Source of the DNA: Turritopsis dohrnii
Taxonomy: Eukaryota > Cnidaria > Hydrozoa > Anthoathecata > Oceaniidae
Length of the DNA stretch: 64,000 nucleotides
Direction: 5' to 3'
NCBI GenBank assembly: GCA_027922465.2
Contig: BQMF02000181.1
Coordinates: forward strand, 620,001-684,000
Made by a program: the position numbers and the translations under genes. The notes beneath the pieces are model-generated. The model did no database searches. It saw nothing but the letters and a program-made list of their open reading frames with translations, and was not told the DNA's origin. Positions 36,860 through 49,050 of this stretch are shown here, one piece after another; positions within the stretch are counted from its first letter, which is position 1, and each line of letters opens with the position of its first letter.

Positions 36860-37650
36860 TTACGTTTATTCATGAAAATTGAAGATTTTTCGAAATTTGG
36901 TCCAAATTTGGCCCAAATCATCCAATTTTAGTCAAATCTGACAAAATGACTGTCAAATTCGAAATCAGCACCTTTCAAATGTAATACATGCAAAATTTCA
37001 TGAAATTTGAAGAACCTTCGAAATTTGGTCCAAATTTGGCCCAAATTGTCCAATTTTGGTCAAGTCTCACAATGTGACTACCAGAACTGAAATCATCACC
37101 TTTCAAATGCAATCAATGCAAAATTTCATGAAATTTGAAGAACTTTTGAAATTTGGTCCAAATTTGGCCCAAATTGTCCAATTTTAATCAAATCTGACAA
37201 AATGATTGCCCGAATTGAAATCATCACTTTTCAAATGTAATCCATGCAAAATTTCATGAAATTTGAAGAACTTTTGAAATTTGGTTCAAATTTGGCCCAA
37301 ATTATCCAATTTTAGTCAATTCTGACAAAATGACTGTCAAATTTGAAATCAGCACCTTTCAATTGTAAGCCATGCAAAATTTCATGAAATTTGACGAACT
37401 TAAAATTTTGTCCAAATTTGGCCCAAATTGTCCAATTTTAGTCAAGTCTGACAAAATGACCTGTCAAATTTGAAATCAGCACCTTTCAATTGTAATACAT
37501 GCAAAATTTCATGGAATTTGTAGAACTTTCGAAATTGGGTCCAAATTTGGCCCAAATTGTCCAATTTTAGTCAAGTCTGACAAAATGACTGTCACCTTCT
37601 AAATCAGCACCTTGTCTAAATTGCCCAATTTTAGTCAAACCTGTCCTAAG
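36860..37650. repeat. Satellite-like array, 128-bp period, about 6 units
   Basis: Units are marked by GCAAAATTTCATGAAATTTG at 36990, 37118, 37246, 37374 and 37501, each followed by GGTCCAAATTTGGCCCAAAT and AGTCAA.TCTGACAAAATGA. Parts of one unit recur at 46330-46380 and at 49440-49545, inside and beside the vWA gene. Confidence 0.9.
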
Positions 37651-38329
37651 TTCCTAGCGTAGTTCAGTCATTAACAATTCTGATTAAACAAACAATCCGA
37701 AACCCGAACGGACTTTCCGAAAACGACGAAAAACTGTGACAGAGATAGATAGATAGATAGAATGTGTAAACCAAACAATTTCCCACGCTATAAGCGCGGA
37801 AATTGAATAAATTTTGACAATGTCTAAGTCTAATAGTTATGTGTATTGACATGTGTTCCTAACCTATAAGTGCCTCACAAAAATGAAGACACGCCCAAAA
37901 CAAAATGGCTGCCATGCAAAAACAAAAGCAAAAGCAAAAACTTACCAGCTTCCTAGAATTGAATTGCTAAGCCTTGAAGCTGGCTGTGCAAAGTATGCAA
38001 ATGAAGTAGACTAGTATTGAATTGAGTTAGCAAAGTCTTGTGATATGAGCTTCTTACTCTTCGAGTGATTATTGACAACTGACTGGATTGAAGTGAGTGC
38101 ACTTACAAAGACCTGATATTGTGGAGATAAATATTAAAGAGATAACATATTTGGAGATAATACTATGTCTCAAATTTAAATATTACGGAAATAATGTGAA
38201 AAATATAATGGAGATAATGTAAACAAAAACAAGATATTGATAAACTATGGAACTAAATATAATGGAAATAATAAAATTTTTTATGTTTGGTTTTTTTTTG
38301 AATAACTATACTTAAAATGTTAATAAACT

Positions 38330-38623
38330 TAAGGGTTCCATCAACTCTTCCATCAATCAACTCAGAGTCGAAGCTCCATTGCTCCATTATTGACTTACAA
38401 AGATGTAATATTAATCATATCTAAAGTTATTGCAATGAGAAGTGTTAGTTACTATCTTATTACATCGTAAACATGCATTGCATAAATTAAATATAAGATT
38501 TTAAAAACGAAGTATCTCAAAAACTATCAATAATTATGAATTACTAAAAAGAGACTTGTTAAAAAATTTTTTGAGCTCTATCATATTTGTGAATATCATT
38601 TTGGACGCACGAATCCCTTTAAG
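38330..38623. mobile_element. Partial copy of the GGATTC/GACGCA MITE
   Basis: It matches the right two thirds of the element at 42123-42639, including AAAGATGTAATATTAATCAT and the right end ATTTTGGACGCACGAATCCC. The left inverted end is missing. Confidence 0.75.
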
Positions 38624-39889
38624 TTCATCGCAAATTAGATGCTCAGAAATCACAAGAATATAATTAATGCAGAAGGGAAACCTGGATTCCTTGGGAATTG
38701 GCTTAATTAATTTTGTATCACTTTTGACTATTCTCTATACATTTTCCTGCGTTCTGCGCTGAAACAAAATTAACAAAAATAATTCAATCTATTTGTTGAA
38801 ATTTTCGTATCGAGTTAATCCTTTAAGTTCAGGCGCCAGTATTTAACAGTGGCGCCGAAACCTATTCCATTGTATACGAAAATAGCAAACTATTTATAGC
38901 TTCGGTCAATTTACAACTTGGGCTTAAATAAACAAAATATTTTGTAGACGAAAATATAATTCAAGTTTTCCAATTCAATCTAAAATGGTTGACAAACACA
39001 AAATAACTTCATGAATTTTACTAACATGTGCCACTATTTGAACAAGAAAGATAAAACGAACTAATCTCATAATTGCTGCATATGACGTCAGAGAGTAGAT
39101 CGTTGTTTCACAGACCAGATAAACAATCGAAATTTACTTCATTTAGCAACAAAAAAATAACTTTTCTTAGTTTCTGTAGTACATGACATGGTCATCGAAG
39201 GATAAGAATTAAATTTGCTAAAAATATTTGTATTTTAGTTTCCAGACCTCTTGAACCTTCTATTTGCGTCTATAGTGATCTCTGGCTACGTTCTGTTTCG
39301 ACTTTTTCTTTGAAATAAGGAGATGATAGAAATAAGTATTGACACTTTTATTTTTTCCAGATGACCATTTTTTGGTAGTATTGTTGCTTAATTTCATATT
39401 TGTACAATGTGTCCACAAAAAAGACGTTTTGAAACAAAAATAATGCAGCCGATTACGGCAGCAAGTCAGCGGCATACATTTGTCTTATGACTCAAACAGT
39501 CTTCCTTTTACTTGAATATTAATTACTGACCAGAAATAAAAAGCCAAAAATTATGGACGACAAAGACGACAACGAAACCCTATTCAAAAAGTCAGCTGGC
39601 TGAAGCCGCTGACTTATTACTTTTCGAATTTTCACCAATACAATGCGGTTTTTACACTGTTGGAAGAAATATTTTTTGACCTTCCCAAAAATATTTGTTG
39701 TTATTTGTGAAAATATTTATTTTAAACAATATTAACTATTTTTTCTTTCGACACGGTTGTTAATTTTGTTATGACCAATGAAACAACCGTTGTTGGTGGT
39801 GTTGTGCTAAGTTTGTCACGAAATATTTTGAATTGGCACAATGTTTTTTCATTGTGTAAACTTACCTTGATTTAATAACTTCGTATTCC

Positions 39890-40145
39890 CAAAGCCGAGA
39901 CCCGGAAAACCCGAGTCATAAAATTGAGTTATAAAGTCGAATTATGGATTATGATGTCATAATTCCAGTTATTAACTCGAAATTCTTAATTTTCTGTATC
40001 CTTTGGAGTTAATAACTTGAAAACATACTTGTTGCTTCTACAACTCGAGTTAAGAACTCGAAATTAAAAATGTCAAATTTTGAGTTACAGTTACTTACTC
40101 GAAATTACTTTTTCAAAAAAATAAATTCGAGTTACCAACTCGATA
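39890..40145. repeat. Cluster of AACTCGA/TCGAGTTA motifs
   Basis: About ten imperfect copies of a(c/a)TCGA(a/g)TTA(t/c)AA(c/g)TC in both orientations, just upstream of the Penelope-like ORF. They may be the element's own leader or a decayed MITE. Confidence 0.5.
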
Positions 40146-40250
40146 GTATTATATTATAATCCAGCTTTTCAAGTTTTGAAAAATTTCTTACGATTTATCG
40201 TGTTTGCTTGATTTTCAATATAATTCGGATAGGAAAAACAATTATTTTTC

Positions 40251-41840
40251 ATGTTGATAAATGTAGCCAAACGTATCGACGACGGAATAAAAGAGGGTGT
40301 CTACAAACCAACAAATGACAATACCTTAGAAGATTTGAAACACTTCAAAGATTTCTTGTACAGAAACTTCAGAAAGTACAAACGGTACAGTGATATGATA
40401 CCAAGTTCAAATCAGCCAGCTCAAATGTATGGCCTAGCAAAAACTCATAAATTCGATCATATTGATGACATAACACTTCAACAACTAAAATTTCGCCCTA
40501 TAATTGCTCAAGTCGGAACGTTTACATATAAAGCTGCTCAAGTTATCGCTGAATATCTACAACCCTTGGTGTCAGCAAACTCATACATGATAACAAACAC
40601 ACAACAATTCCCTGCTATGTTGAAAAACCAACCACCTCTACAGGACGACGAAGAGTTTGTTTCTTATGACGTAGAAAGCCTGTTCACAAACGTGCCCGTC
40701 CGAGAAACAGTTGATTACATTATAGATAAAATCTACAAAGAGGAAAAACTTCCAATAATTGCTACGAAATTGACTTTCAAGCGTTTGCTTATGAAACTAC
40801 TTACTGAGAGTGTCTTTGTGTTCAATGATAAATTTTACCAACAGACAGATGGGTGTACAATGGGGGGACCTCTGTCGGTCGTTTGTTCGAATATCTTCAT
40901 GACAAAGCTGGAAGAAGAAATAGTTGTCACTGAAAATCCTCTTTTCTACAAAAGATTTGTCGATGACTCCATCAACCGACGAAAGAAAAACGAACCTGAC
41001 CGACTATTCGAAAAATTAAACAACTATCATCCGAAAATAAGATTCACAATCGAAATTGCTCCAAGCAAGTTTCTGGACACTGCGATAGAATACGACGACA
41101 TAATCAAAACGTCAGTTCATCGAAATACTAACAAAGTACCTGTCCATTGGAGTTCAAACGTACCGAAAAAGTACAAAAGGAATGCTGTCAACGCTGATTT
41201 ACACCGAGCACAAAGAATATCATCGGACATGGAAAAAGAAAAAGCAATAATCACAGTAAAATTTACGAAAGCCGAATTCCCTAAGAGATTCATTATGAGC
41301 ATCATAAGACAGTACGAAGAGAGGAGAGATGACGTTGAAATGATTATTCCACCTAACTTTTTCGAAGAACCAAAGAAATGCATCTACGTTACTTTACCAT
41401 ACTGCCCGAAAAACGAAGAACTTTCAAAAAGTTTTATCGAGAAGTTAAAAGATTTTACAAACCACAAATTCAATTTTTATATCAAATGGAATACAAAGAA
41501 AGTTAAATCTCTTTGTAAACTTAAAAGTAAAAATCCCCATCCTTCCTGCAAAATCTACCAGGGTATATGTTCCTGCGGAGAAACCTACATTGGTGAAACA
41601 AAAAGGAACGTTGAGGTACGATGGAGTGAACACAATTCCCGCGGCGGAAATTCCGAACCATCAAAACATCTACAGCTCAATGACACACATGAATTCAAAT
41701 GGACTGTACTAATGACTGCTCCTCAAAATAACTATGACCGAAAAACCTTAGAGGCTTTTCAAATTGCTATTAATAAACCTACTTTAAACAACAAGCTGCA
41801 AGCGAAAACTTTACAACTCTTTAGAAACGGCATTACATAG
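40251..41840 (+). CDS. Penelope-like retroelement ORF: reverse transcriptase plus GIY-YIG endonuclease, 529 aa
   Basis: This is the only long uninterrupted frame among the mobile elements. RT landmarks, in order: MYGLAKTHK and FRPIIAQVGTFTYKAAQVIA (about 60-100), YDVESLFTNVP (about 143, motif A with its Asp), DGCTMGGPLSVVCSNIFM (about 203, motif B) and RFVDDSI (about 236, the catalytic YxDD-like box). The C-terminal part has the endonuclease signature IYQGICSCGETYIGETKRNV then VRWSEH (about 440-465), as in canonical Penelope-like elements. The N-terminal DKGN motif is absent, so the ORF is 5'-truncated and the Met at 40251 need not be the true start. No poly(A) tail or target duplication could be defined. 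Confidence 0.88.
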   Translation: MLINVAKRIDDGIKEGVYKPTNDNTLEDLKHFKDFLYRNFRKYKRYSDMIPSSNQPAQMYGLAKTHKFDHIDDITLQQLKFRPIIAQVGTFTYKAAQVIAEYLQPLVSANSYMITNTQQFPAMLKNQPPLQDDEEFVSYDVESLFTNVPVRETVDYIIDKIYKEEKLPIIATKLTFKRLLMKLLTESVFVFNDKFYQQTDGCTMGGPLSVVCSNIFMTKLEEEIVVTENPLFYKRFVDDSINRRKKNEPDRLFEKLNNYHPKIRFTIEIAPSKFLDTAIEYDDIIKTSVHRNTNKVPVHWSSNVPKKYKRNAVNADLHRAQRISSDMEKEKAIITVKFTKAEFPKRFIMSIIRQYEERRDDVEMIIPPNFFEEPKKCIYVTLPYCPKNEELSKSFIEKLKDFTNHKFNFYIKWNTKKVKSLCKLKSKNPHPSCKIYQGICSCGETYIGETKRNVEVRWSEHNSRGGNSEPSKHLQLNDTHEFKWTVLMTAPQNNYDRKTLEAFQIAINKPTLNNKLQAKTLQLFRNGIT

Positions 41841-42122
41841 AACTTTGTGAACAAAAGAAAATCGTGAAAATTATCAATACCTCGTTGCTCTCTTGATGAT
41901 TACCGCGTTTTCTCAAAATTTCTTTTTAAAAACGTTTTACTTGTATAGAATCTTTTACTATTTGTATGTATATCCACTGACGATGATTTTTCAATCGAAA
42001 AGCTTTTGCTTTATTTTAATAAAAAATGTCTCTCGACTTTTATTTTTAATACCACAATTATTTTTCAAATATTATTATAAGGAGTATTTTCAAAAGTTTG
42101 GAATATAGAGTGAGTTTTTAAC

Positions 42123-42639
42123 TTTAAAGGGATTCCTGCGTCCAAAATGATATTTCAAGGGATGATAGAACTCACAAAGTTGTTTAAGAACTCTTTTTAC
42201 AGTATTTGGAAATTTTGTTTCCTTGGGCAGATACTTCAATTTAAAAATGTTGAAATTATGCAACGCATAATAATGATTTACTAAAATAGTATTTTGTTAG
42301 TGTGTATAACTTCTGAATAAGTAAATATTATGACTTCATTCTTCCATAAATCAATTCGGAGTGGAAGCCTTTACTTCATAGTAACTTACATATTACTTTA
42401 GATATGATTAATATTACAAAGATGTAATATTAATCATATCTAAAGTTATTGCGATGAAAAGTGTTAGTTACTATCTTATTGCATCATAAATATGCATTGC
42501 ATAAATTAAATATAAGATTTTAAAAACGAAATATCTCAAAAACTATAAATAATTATGAAATACTGAAAAGAGACTTGTTAAACAACTTTTTGAGCTCTAT
42601 CATATTTGTAAATATCATTTTGGACGCAGGAATCCCTTG
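42123..42639. mobile_element. MITE with GGATTCCTGCGTCC ends and an internal hairpin
   Basis: The left end AAAGGGATTCCTGCGTCCAA and the right end TTGGACGCAGGAATCCCTT are inverted for about 60 bp (through TATCAT..AGAACTCA / TGAGCTCTATCATA). Near its centre, CTTTAGATATGATTAATATT and its exact complement flank ACAAAGATGT (about 42400-42450), a strong stem-loop. It starts about 280 bp after the Penelope-like stop. Confidence 0.8.
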
Positions 42640-43760
42640 AAATTAAAGGGAGAGCTCTCCTATATATTTTATCGGGGATAATTTCGTCGGGGAAAATTTG
42701 GTCATTTTGCAAAATTTTGCTAATAGTTTCTTATAAATTTCACTTTTTCAAAATTTTCGTGATATTGTATGGTTTTTTTCGTGAGTGGTACCTTTACCAG
42801 CGAGTTCTCTTGACAACCTTTTTATGTAGAGATGGTGGGACCACACCAAATCGTTTTGCCGTTTTTCATCTTTCGTAGAATTTGAATTGTCTGTTTGCTA
42901 CCAGATATTCTATAGAATGTTAATCCTGTAAATACTTGGTTGGATTGTTTTGTTTTTTTTATTCTTTCCAATAAGCGCTTCCTAATTCCCTATCCCAAAT
43001 TTAGGTTCTAGCTTTCGTCACAGTGTCCTAGCTTCGCTGATTGGGGAAAGTAAGCTATACTGATCAAACATATCCAGCAGATCCTGCAGTAAGTTATGTA
43101 TGAGAAAAGCCGAAACATTGCCTCTTGACAGGATTAGATTTTTATGTCCGTAGAACCGATCGATTCATTCCTATCTTCTGGTAGTTACACTGATAATAAT
43201 TTTACACCAAACTTTACACTTTCGTCACCTCAAATTTCAATATGTATGATATTTTGCAACTTTGATGACTTGAGGAGATTCAAGATTCTGGATTTTATCA
43301 TGAAGGTTTATGTACAGGTGCTTTTCATCGTCGTAAGGTATATGGTTTTCTCTCCATTGCTCAGCCTGTTATTTCAGGGTTCTTTTTTTTGGACTTCTTT
43401 GCCACATATCAAGAATGAGTACACCTTGGGAAATGTATGATGGACGCTATTTTTATCTTTTCAAATTTCGATAGAAAATTCAGAAATTTGCTCCTGATCT
43501 ATTTAGGACACAATAGCTAATCAACCTAATCTTTCAAGGCTCATAACTGAAAGTCAACAGGTCAGACGTTTTTTATTATTTATTATTCTTTGCTTCTTTG
43601 CTTCTTTTGTTAATCTCTATCGATTAAGACCAAAAAATGCAAAATCTGAGCATTTTCGTTTTCGTCTGACCTAAAAATGCTAATATCATCATTTCTCGAA
43701 AACGAGGCTGTTAGAAAAAAGGACCAATTCAAACTTTTCAATAGTTTCAACCAAAGACCA

Positions 43761-43792
43761 ACTTTATTATTATTATTATTATTATTATTTCG
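43761..43792. repeat. (TAT)n microsatellite
   Basis: About nine TTA units. The surrounding 42.65-44.1 kb has no recognised gene. Confidence 0.85.
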
Positions 43793-44124
43793 AATTTTTA
43801 AACAGGATAATACCTCAGTAGTAAAATAAAATTACACTGTTGTCCTGGTAGTCCTGTAAAAATATAAAATAATAGTATAAGTAAAAATATATATTTATTA
43901 AAAACTATTACTATAAACAATAAAAATCGCTAAGAACCGCTGGAAAAAATCGCTAGAAAACACTGAAAGAAAAAACGCGTAAAAGGCTAAAAACGTTGGA
44001 GGAAAAACTTCCATCAATAAAATTTCTGGTCAGGTTGACTGCTACATATTCGGGTTTTTTTCCCTGTGTAATAATAATAAAATATGAACACATTTTATTT
44101 TTTTCATTCGTTTCTTAAAAACAG

Positions 44125-44181
44125 CGGCTCACCTAACCGAGTCAGCCCGGTGAGCCGGGACAGCCCACCTCCAAGACTATT
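44125..44181. repeat. Degenerate copy of the GGGGCTGTTC foldback palindrome
   Basis: GGCTCACCTAACCGAGTCAG, CCCGGTGAGCCGGG and CCCACCTCCAAGACTATTC correspond to the arms of the 68-bp palindrome at 14539, with several substitutions. Confidence 0.6.
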
Positions 44182-44904
44182 CAAAAAATGCATGCTATTA
44201 TTGTTTAACAGTCAGATGGATTTCAAAACTCAGTAAAAAAAAAACAGAAATGACAGCTCTCGATATTTGTTATTTGTTTTTATATTACTGAAGTCATTTT
44301 CTCCTATTCAAGCAAGCGTCATTTGATCATTAATGATTTAATTAAGTGGTTTCACGGTAAAATCGATGATACAGTGTGATTCACAAAAAGCGGAACTCTG
44401 AGTTTGAGGGAAGATTACTTTTTATATGCAAAACATTTTCAAAACTTTTTACACCACAGACGCGATATAAAATGATTCGCACACGGGAAAGGCGAATTTG
44501 ACGCATCATTTTCAGAGTTAAGCTCGGTAAAAAATTTTACCTGGGTTACTGGCTTATTAACAATTCATAAGAATATCATAATATGTCCATTTCAGAAAAA
44601 TAAATAAGAATAAATAAATAAATAAATGCCAAAGAACTTCAATCTAAAGAAATGTTATGTAATGTTGATGATGTCATTTTTAAAACTTAAACCCTTGCAA
44701 CTTCTGAAATATCGATTTTGAACAATAGCTATTTTTATCACTTTTTGTTCCCTCTGATGTGCTCCATCAAATGTTGCAATTTCTGAGAACTTTCATTTTC
44801 TCTTGACTAGGAAATGCATCAAGTGATGTTTAGGGTCGAATTTTTAGATCATACCAGGAGTCCATCAAAAAATAAGAATTTCCGGTTACCGTATTTGTTA
44901 GTTC

Positions 44905-45025
44905 TTTACAAACATTTCCCTGCTACTCGCATGATGATCAAACAAACATTTCCCTGCTACTCGCATGATGATCAAACAAACATTTCCCTGACACTCGCAT
45001 GATGATCAAACAAACATTTCACTGC
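44905..45025. repeat. Tandem repeat, about 34 bp x 4
   Basis: ACAAACATTTCCCTGCTACT plus CGCATGATGATCAA is repeated, the last unit partial, just outside the right arm of the large inverted repeat. Confidence 0.85.
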
Positions 45026-45722
45026 TACGAGTCCAGTAATTTCTCAAATTTTACAGAACAAACGCGAAACAGCATTTTTGTGTAACACCAGGGATAATAC
45101 CTCTTTCAGAGTGAAAGCTTATGAAAATATAAAAAGTCACGTGACTGACGAGCAGTGAATTCCAAAGAAAAAGATCTTTCGTTGTAAGATTTGAGAGCTT
45201 TCGTTGTAACTCTCGTAACCTTTCTTTGAAATAAAGGAAATGAAAGAAAGTACTAGTAAGCTTGAATTTCGCTTATTTAAGCAGAAACGAAAGCCGTTAG
45301 CAATAATTTCTATTTTGTTTGATATCATAAAACATACTTTGTAAGACTGCAACAAAAGTCCCAATGCTATTACAATACATGAGGAAATATTTTTCTTAGA
45401 TTATAATAAATTCTGAATGTTTATTTTTTCTAAATTTTAAATACATATTAAAAAGCGTTTATATACTGCACGGCTTCTATGCCATTCATTTTATCCTTAA
45501 GTAGCACTAGGTTTTACATTTTCATTTCCCGCGGATTTTATAATTTTTTCCTCTTGAAATAAAATCCTTTGGAGACACTTCAATGTTATGTACATTCAAT
45601 TACGTATAAATAATTTTTGTGCTGCCGAACGTTTAGCAGATTCACTAAAAATAAATTTATCTTTAAATTCTAATGGGAACTGCTTTCAGCAGCAACATGC
45701 TGAAAAGGCAGATGGTTAATCG

Positions 45723-45762
45723 TATAAATAAATATTGTACAACTGTAAAAAAAACAGTCACA
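45723..45762 (+). promoter_or_regulatory. Candidate TATA box for the WSC-TSP1-vWA gene
   Basis: TATAAATA at 45723-45730 lies 84-91 bp upstream of the start codon at 45814, with TCACAG near 45758 as a possible start site. AT-rich context makes this weak evidence. Confidence 0.3.
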
Positions 45763-45813
45763 GAGATTAAAGTAATATAACAGAAAGGTTTCTTTGTCGA
45801 AGGCAAAGAAGCT

Positions 45814-48800
45814 ATGGCTTGGTCTGTGGCAGGAATTCTTTTGCTTTTTACAGCTTCTTACATGGTGGAAGGTAACAATTAGACTAAACTTTGCATTTCT
45901 TATTATTGTAGGAGAAATTTGTATTCGCAACAGGAGGGAAAAGGAAAACGTGAAAATCCTGCGAAAGTCTTCAAACAATTTCAGCAACATTCATAAAAAT
46001 TGTAATTTTATCAATAGAAAATGATTTATTTTTAAATTTATGATTGTAGCGGCGGCTCCACCAGAAAAATGCGAGAGGACTTATTCGAAGGTTGGTTGCT
46101 ATCATGATCGAATCATACCTGACAGGCCTTATCCATTTGAATTAGTCAATCATCGAGATCCGATCAATAAAAACTGGGATGGTCATTTAATTTCTTGGAA
46201 GAAGACAGAATGGCCACAGTCGCTGCACGCGTACGTAATTCAATTTTGTTTTATCGATTTTTACTAACGCGATGGTAAATGACAAACAAATAATCATTTT
46301 TTTTGATAGATTCTCGGGTATTTTAAAGGCTTAAAACTTGAAGAACTTTGGAAATTTGATCCAACTTTTGCCCTGAAAATATGATACAGTTAATAATATC
46401 ATGTAAATATTACACAATAGCTATTATTGATAACTTCGAGTAGTAGGATAAGATGAAGAAGTGAAGAAGATGAAGATGAAGAAGATGAACTCGGGTACTT
46501 TAAAGACTCTACTCTACCAACCTCAAATTCAAGTATTGATAAAAATCATAATTTTATTAGAAGAAACAAAACTTAACAAGATAACTGGAACCTTGAAATA
46601 ACTTTCATGAATACTCTATTACAATGATAGCTTAAGTTATCGAGATTTAAGCAAACTTCTCTGTCATTTCGCCAAGAATTATTCTAAGACAGTCAGCATG
46701 AAAACCTTAGAGAACCCTTAATATTGTCATTCGATGGTTTGAAAGCATAGTTGTCCATCATGTTGAATTTCATTGAATTTCATAGTTTGGCGTGCAAATG
46801 TGCTGAGCTTACACGAGAACGTGGTCATGTTTATTTCGGCTTACAATTTTTTGGTGAATGTTGGAGCGGACCAAGCCATCAATTCTACCGAGATGGACCG
46901 TCTGATAAATGTGTTGGTATAGATTACAAGCCTTGCGACGACAGATCAGAAACAGAATGCGTTGGGAAGGCTTTTACGAATTACATATACATGTTGGATG
47001 AAGGTACGAGTTATAGCTATATACATATATATGTTGAATGAGGGTAGCCTAAGTTCTAAGTTGTTGTCTTGATTTCTACCTCCTAGCATTAACAATAAAG
47101 AAAAGTTAAGTTTATAGCTTGAAGCATTCTCGTTCATATTTGTACTGATACAGTTAAATTTCTTACAGATAAAAAGATAGACGAAAAAATTCCTGGTGGT
47201 TGGAACGAATGGAGTCCATGGAGTCCATGTAGCGCTAAATGTAATGGTGGTGAGCGATTCCGTGAACGTCAGTGTAATAACCCTTTACCGCAAAATGGAG
47301 GTGCTGCTTGCGAAGGCGAAGGTGAAGAAGCACAAGAATGCAACACAGAACCTTGTGAACCAGGTGTGGTTTTATGTTTATGGGTCAAACAGTTAATTAC
47401 GGATAACCTATCCTGACCAATCTTACATGTGTACCCATTCAGGCCTTAGTTTTCTATCTACTTGAAAATAAGATATTGTCTGTTGACCAATTGCAAATTG
47501 AATGCTTGCAATTGCAACAGATTCACCTTTCATATAATTACATCAATATATAGAAGTATATAATACAATTTGTTATAATTCTCTTTTCTTTTATTTTCTA
47601 CCAGTTTGTAAAATGAAGCTGGAAATAGGAATTATCCTAGATGCATCCACCAGTGTTACTAGGAAGAACTGGGACCGAACACTTGATTTCGTCAAGGCAT
47701 TATCTAAAGAATTTGTTGTCAGTCCCACTGGTGTACATTTCGGAGTCATAAGTTATGCATGGGAGGCAAATTTGGAATTTAATATTTCTGATTCACATTT
47801 TTGGAACCCCATTCATCTTGATGAAAAGGTTTCGTCCATACATTACAGCTATGGTAAGGCATTTTGTGTAATTTTTAAACAGGAGAAAAAAACAAAGAGA
47901 GCGATTGAGAAGACTACCCCCACAACCTTCAAGATAATAAGTAAAAATAACAATAGTATCTATCAACTGCCATGTCTGTATCGAGGGTGGTAAACAACTG
48001 AAAAAAAAATGATTCTGTAGAGGTTTCTTGCTTTATTCTAAGGTGGAACAAGAACTGATCTTGCTTTGAAAATGGCTGAAGAAAGTTTTTTCTGTAAGAC
48101 ATGTGGATTGAGAGCAGGTGTTCCAAAAATATTGATCGTATTGACTGACGGTAAAAGCAGTATCACCTCTGTACCGATGCCTGAAGCAACAGCAAACCTG
48201 AAGGTATGGAATGAGCGCTACATTAACACAAAGGATTAATGAAATTGTAACGAGTCACGTCTTTCATTATTACATTATAGAAGGTTATCAACAAATGGCG
48301 ATCGTTCGCCCTGTTCAATTAAATTAAATAGGAATTCATAAACGATTGAATTTGATCTAGAATTACCCAACTGTACTTGTTTGAGTCAGTCAAAATGAAA
48401 AAAGTCGTTCATGATACGAATTTAGAATGATCAGATAATAATGAAATAATGAACAGATAATAAAAATATGCATTTCCAGAATTTCATTTCATTCGCAAAG
48501 GAACTTTAGGATATCGAAAGTTAGAACATTACCTACTTTTGGGAAAATATTTGACAGGATCAAAAACATTTTCTTTAATTTTTTGGTCTTGCTTGAACAT
48601 TTTTATCCAAATTACGTCATCAGCTTCATCTCAATCGTTATCGTTATGTTGAAGGTTTATTTACTACCTCGAAATACTAACTTGGTTTCATCCATCTTGT
48701 GCTAACAAAATTGTCCTAGCCTAAACACTTAACCGTTTTTAGCTCTGTAATAATAATTTGGTCAGTATCTTACAATGCATAAACAATGTCTCTTGTCCTT

Positions 48801-49050
48801 GTTTCTCTTCGTTGGATTCAACGGAGTAAATTTTCTGTCAAATTCCATATATTAGCTATTTATATTGTTAATTTGAACCCTTTAGAAGAAGAGAGTCAAT
48901 ATTATGGCCATTGGTGTTGGGAAGAAATTTGATGAGGAAGAATTGCATGAGATCGCTACTAATGAAAAGTATGTGTTCAAAATGGATGGTTACGTATACT
49001 TGAAAGAGAAGATCAACAAAATCATGAAAGCAGCTTGCCATGCTAGGTAA
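45814..49050 (+). CDS. Secreted WSC/apple-like + TSP1 + vWA protein, seven exons, 408 aa
   Basis: Exons 45814-45871, 46050-46230, 46786-47003, 47169-47363, 47605-47853, 48043-48203 and 48886-49050 join with matching phases (1, 2, 1, 1, 1, 0) and total 1227 nt. Residues 1-19 are a signal peptide (MAWSVAGILLLFTASYMVE). Residues about 22-150 form a cysteine-rich domain starting YSKVGCYHD with the core YFGLQFFGECWSG, a WSC/apple-like module frequent in cnidarian secreted proteins. TSP1 is at about 165-216 (WNEWSPWSPCSAKCNGGE; six Cys). vWA is at about 218-405 with an intact MIDAS: DASTS, the Thr of GGTRTDLAL, and LTDGKSS. The last exon ends AACHAR-stop; its AG|GTAAGG could also be a donor, but its phase would not fit the next TSP1 exon. 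Probable role: extracellular matrix or cell adhesion. Confidence 0.85.

Larger units (their letters stand above)
35740..44885. repeat. Inverted repeat pair bounding about 9 kb
   Basis: The left arm, about 35870-36190 (TTTTTGATGGACTCCTGGTA to GTCTGAAATGGACATATTTT), is inverted at about 44575-44880. Identity is high over about 310 bp, including TGTGCTCCATCAAATGTTGC and the (TTTA)n tract. The block between the arms holds a SINE, a satellite array, two related MITEs and the Penelope-like ORF. Both arms may be MITE copies in opposite orientation, or the ends of a very large element. Confidence 0.7.

Noticed and set aside
45794..46024. Open frame MSKAKKLWLGLWQEFF across the start of the vWA gene
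   Set aside because: The other frame gives a signal peptide with a phase-1 donor that fits the next exon.
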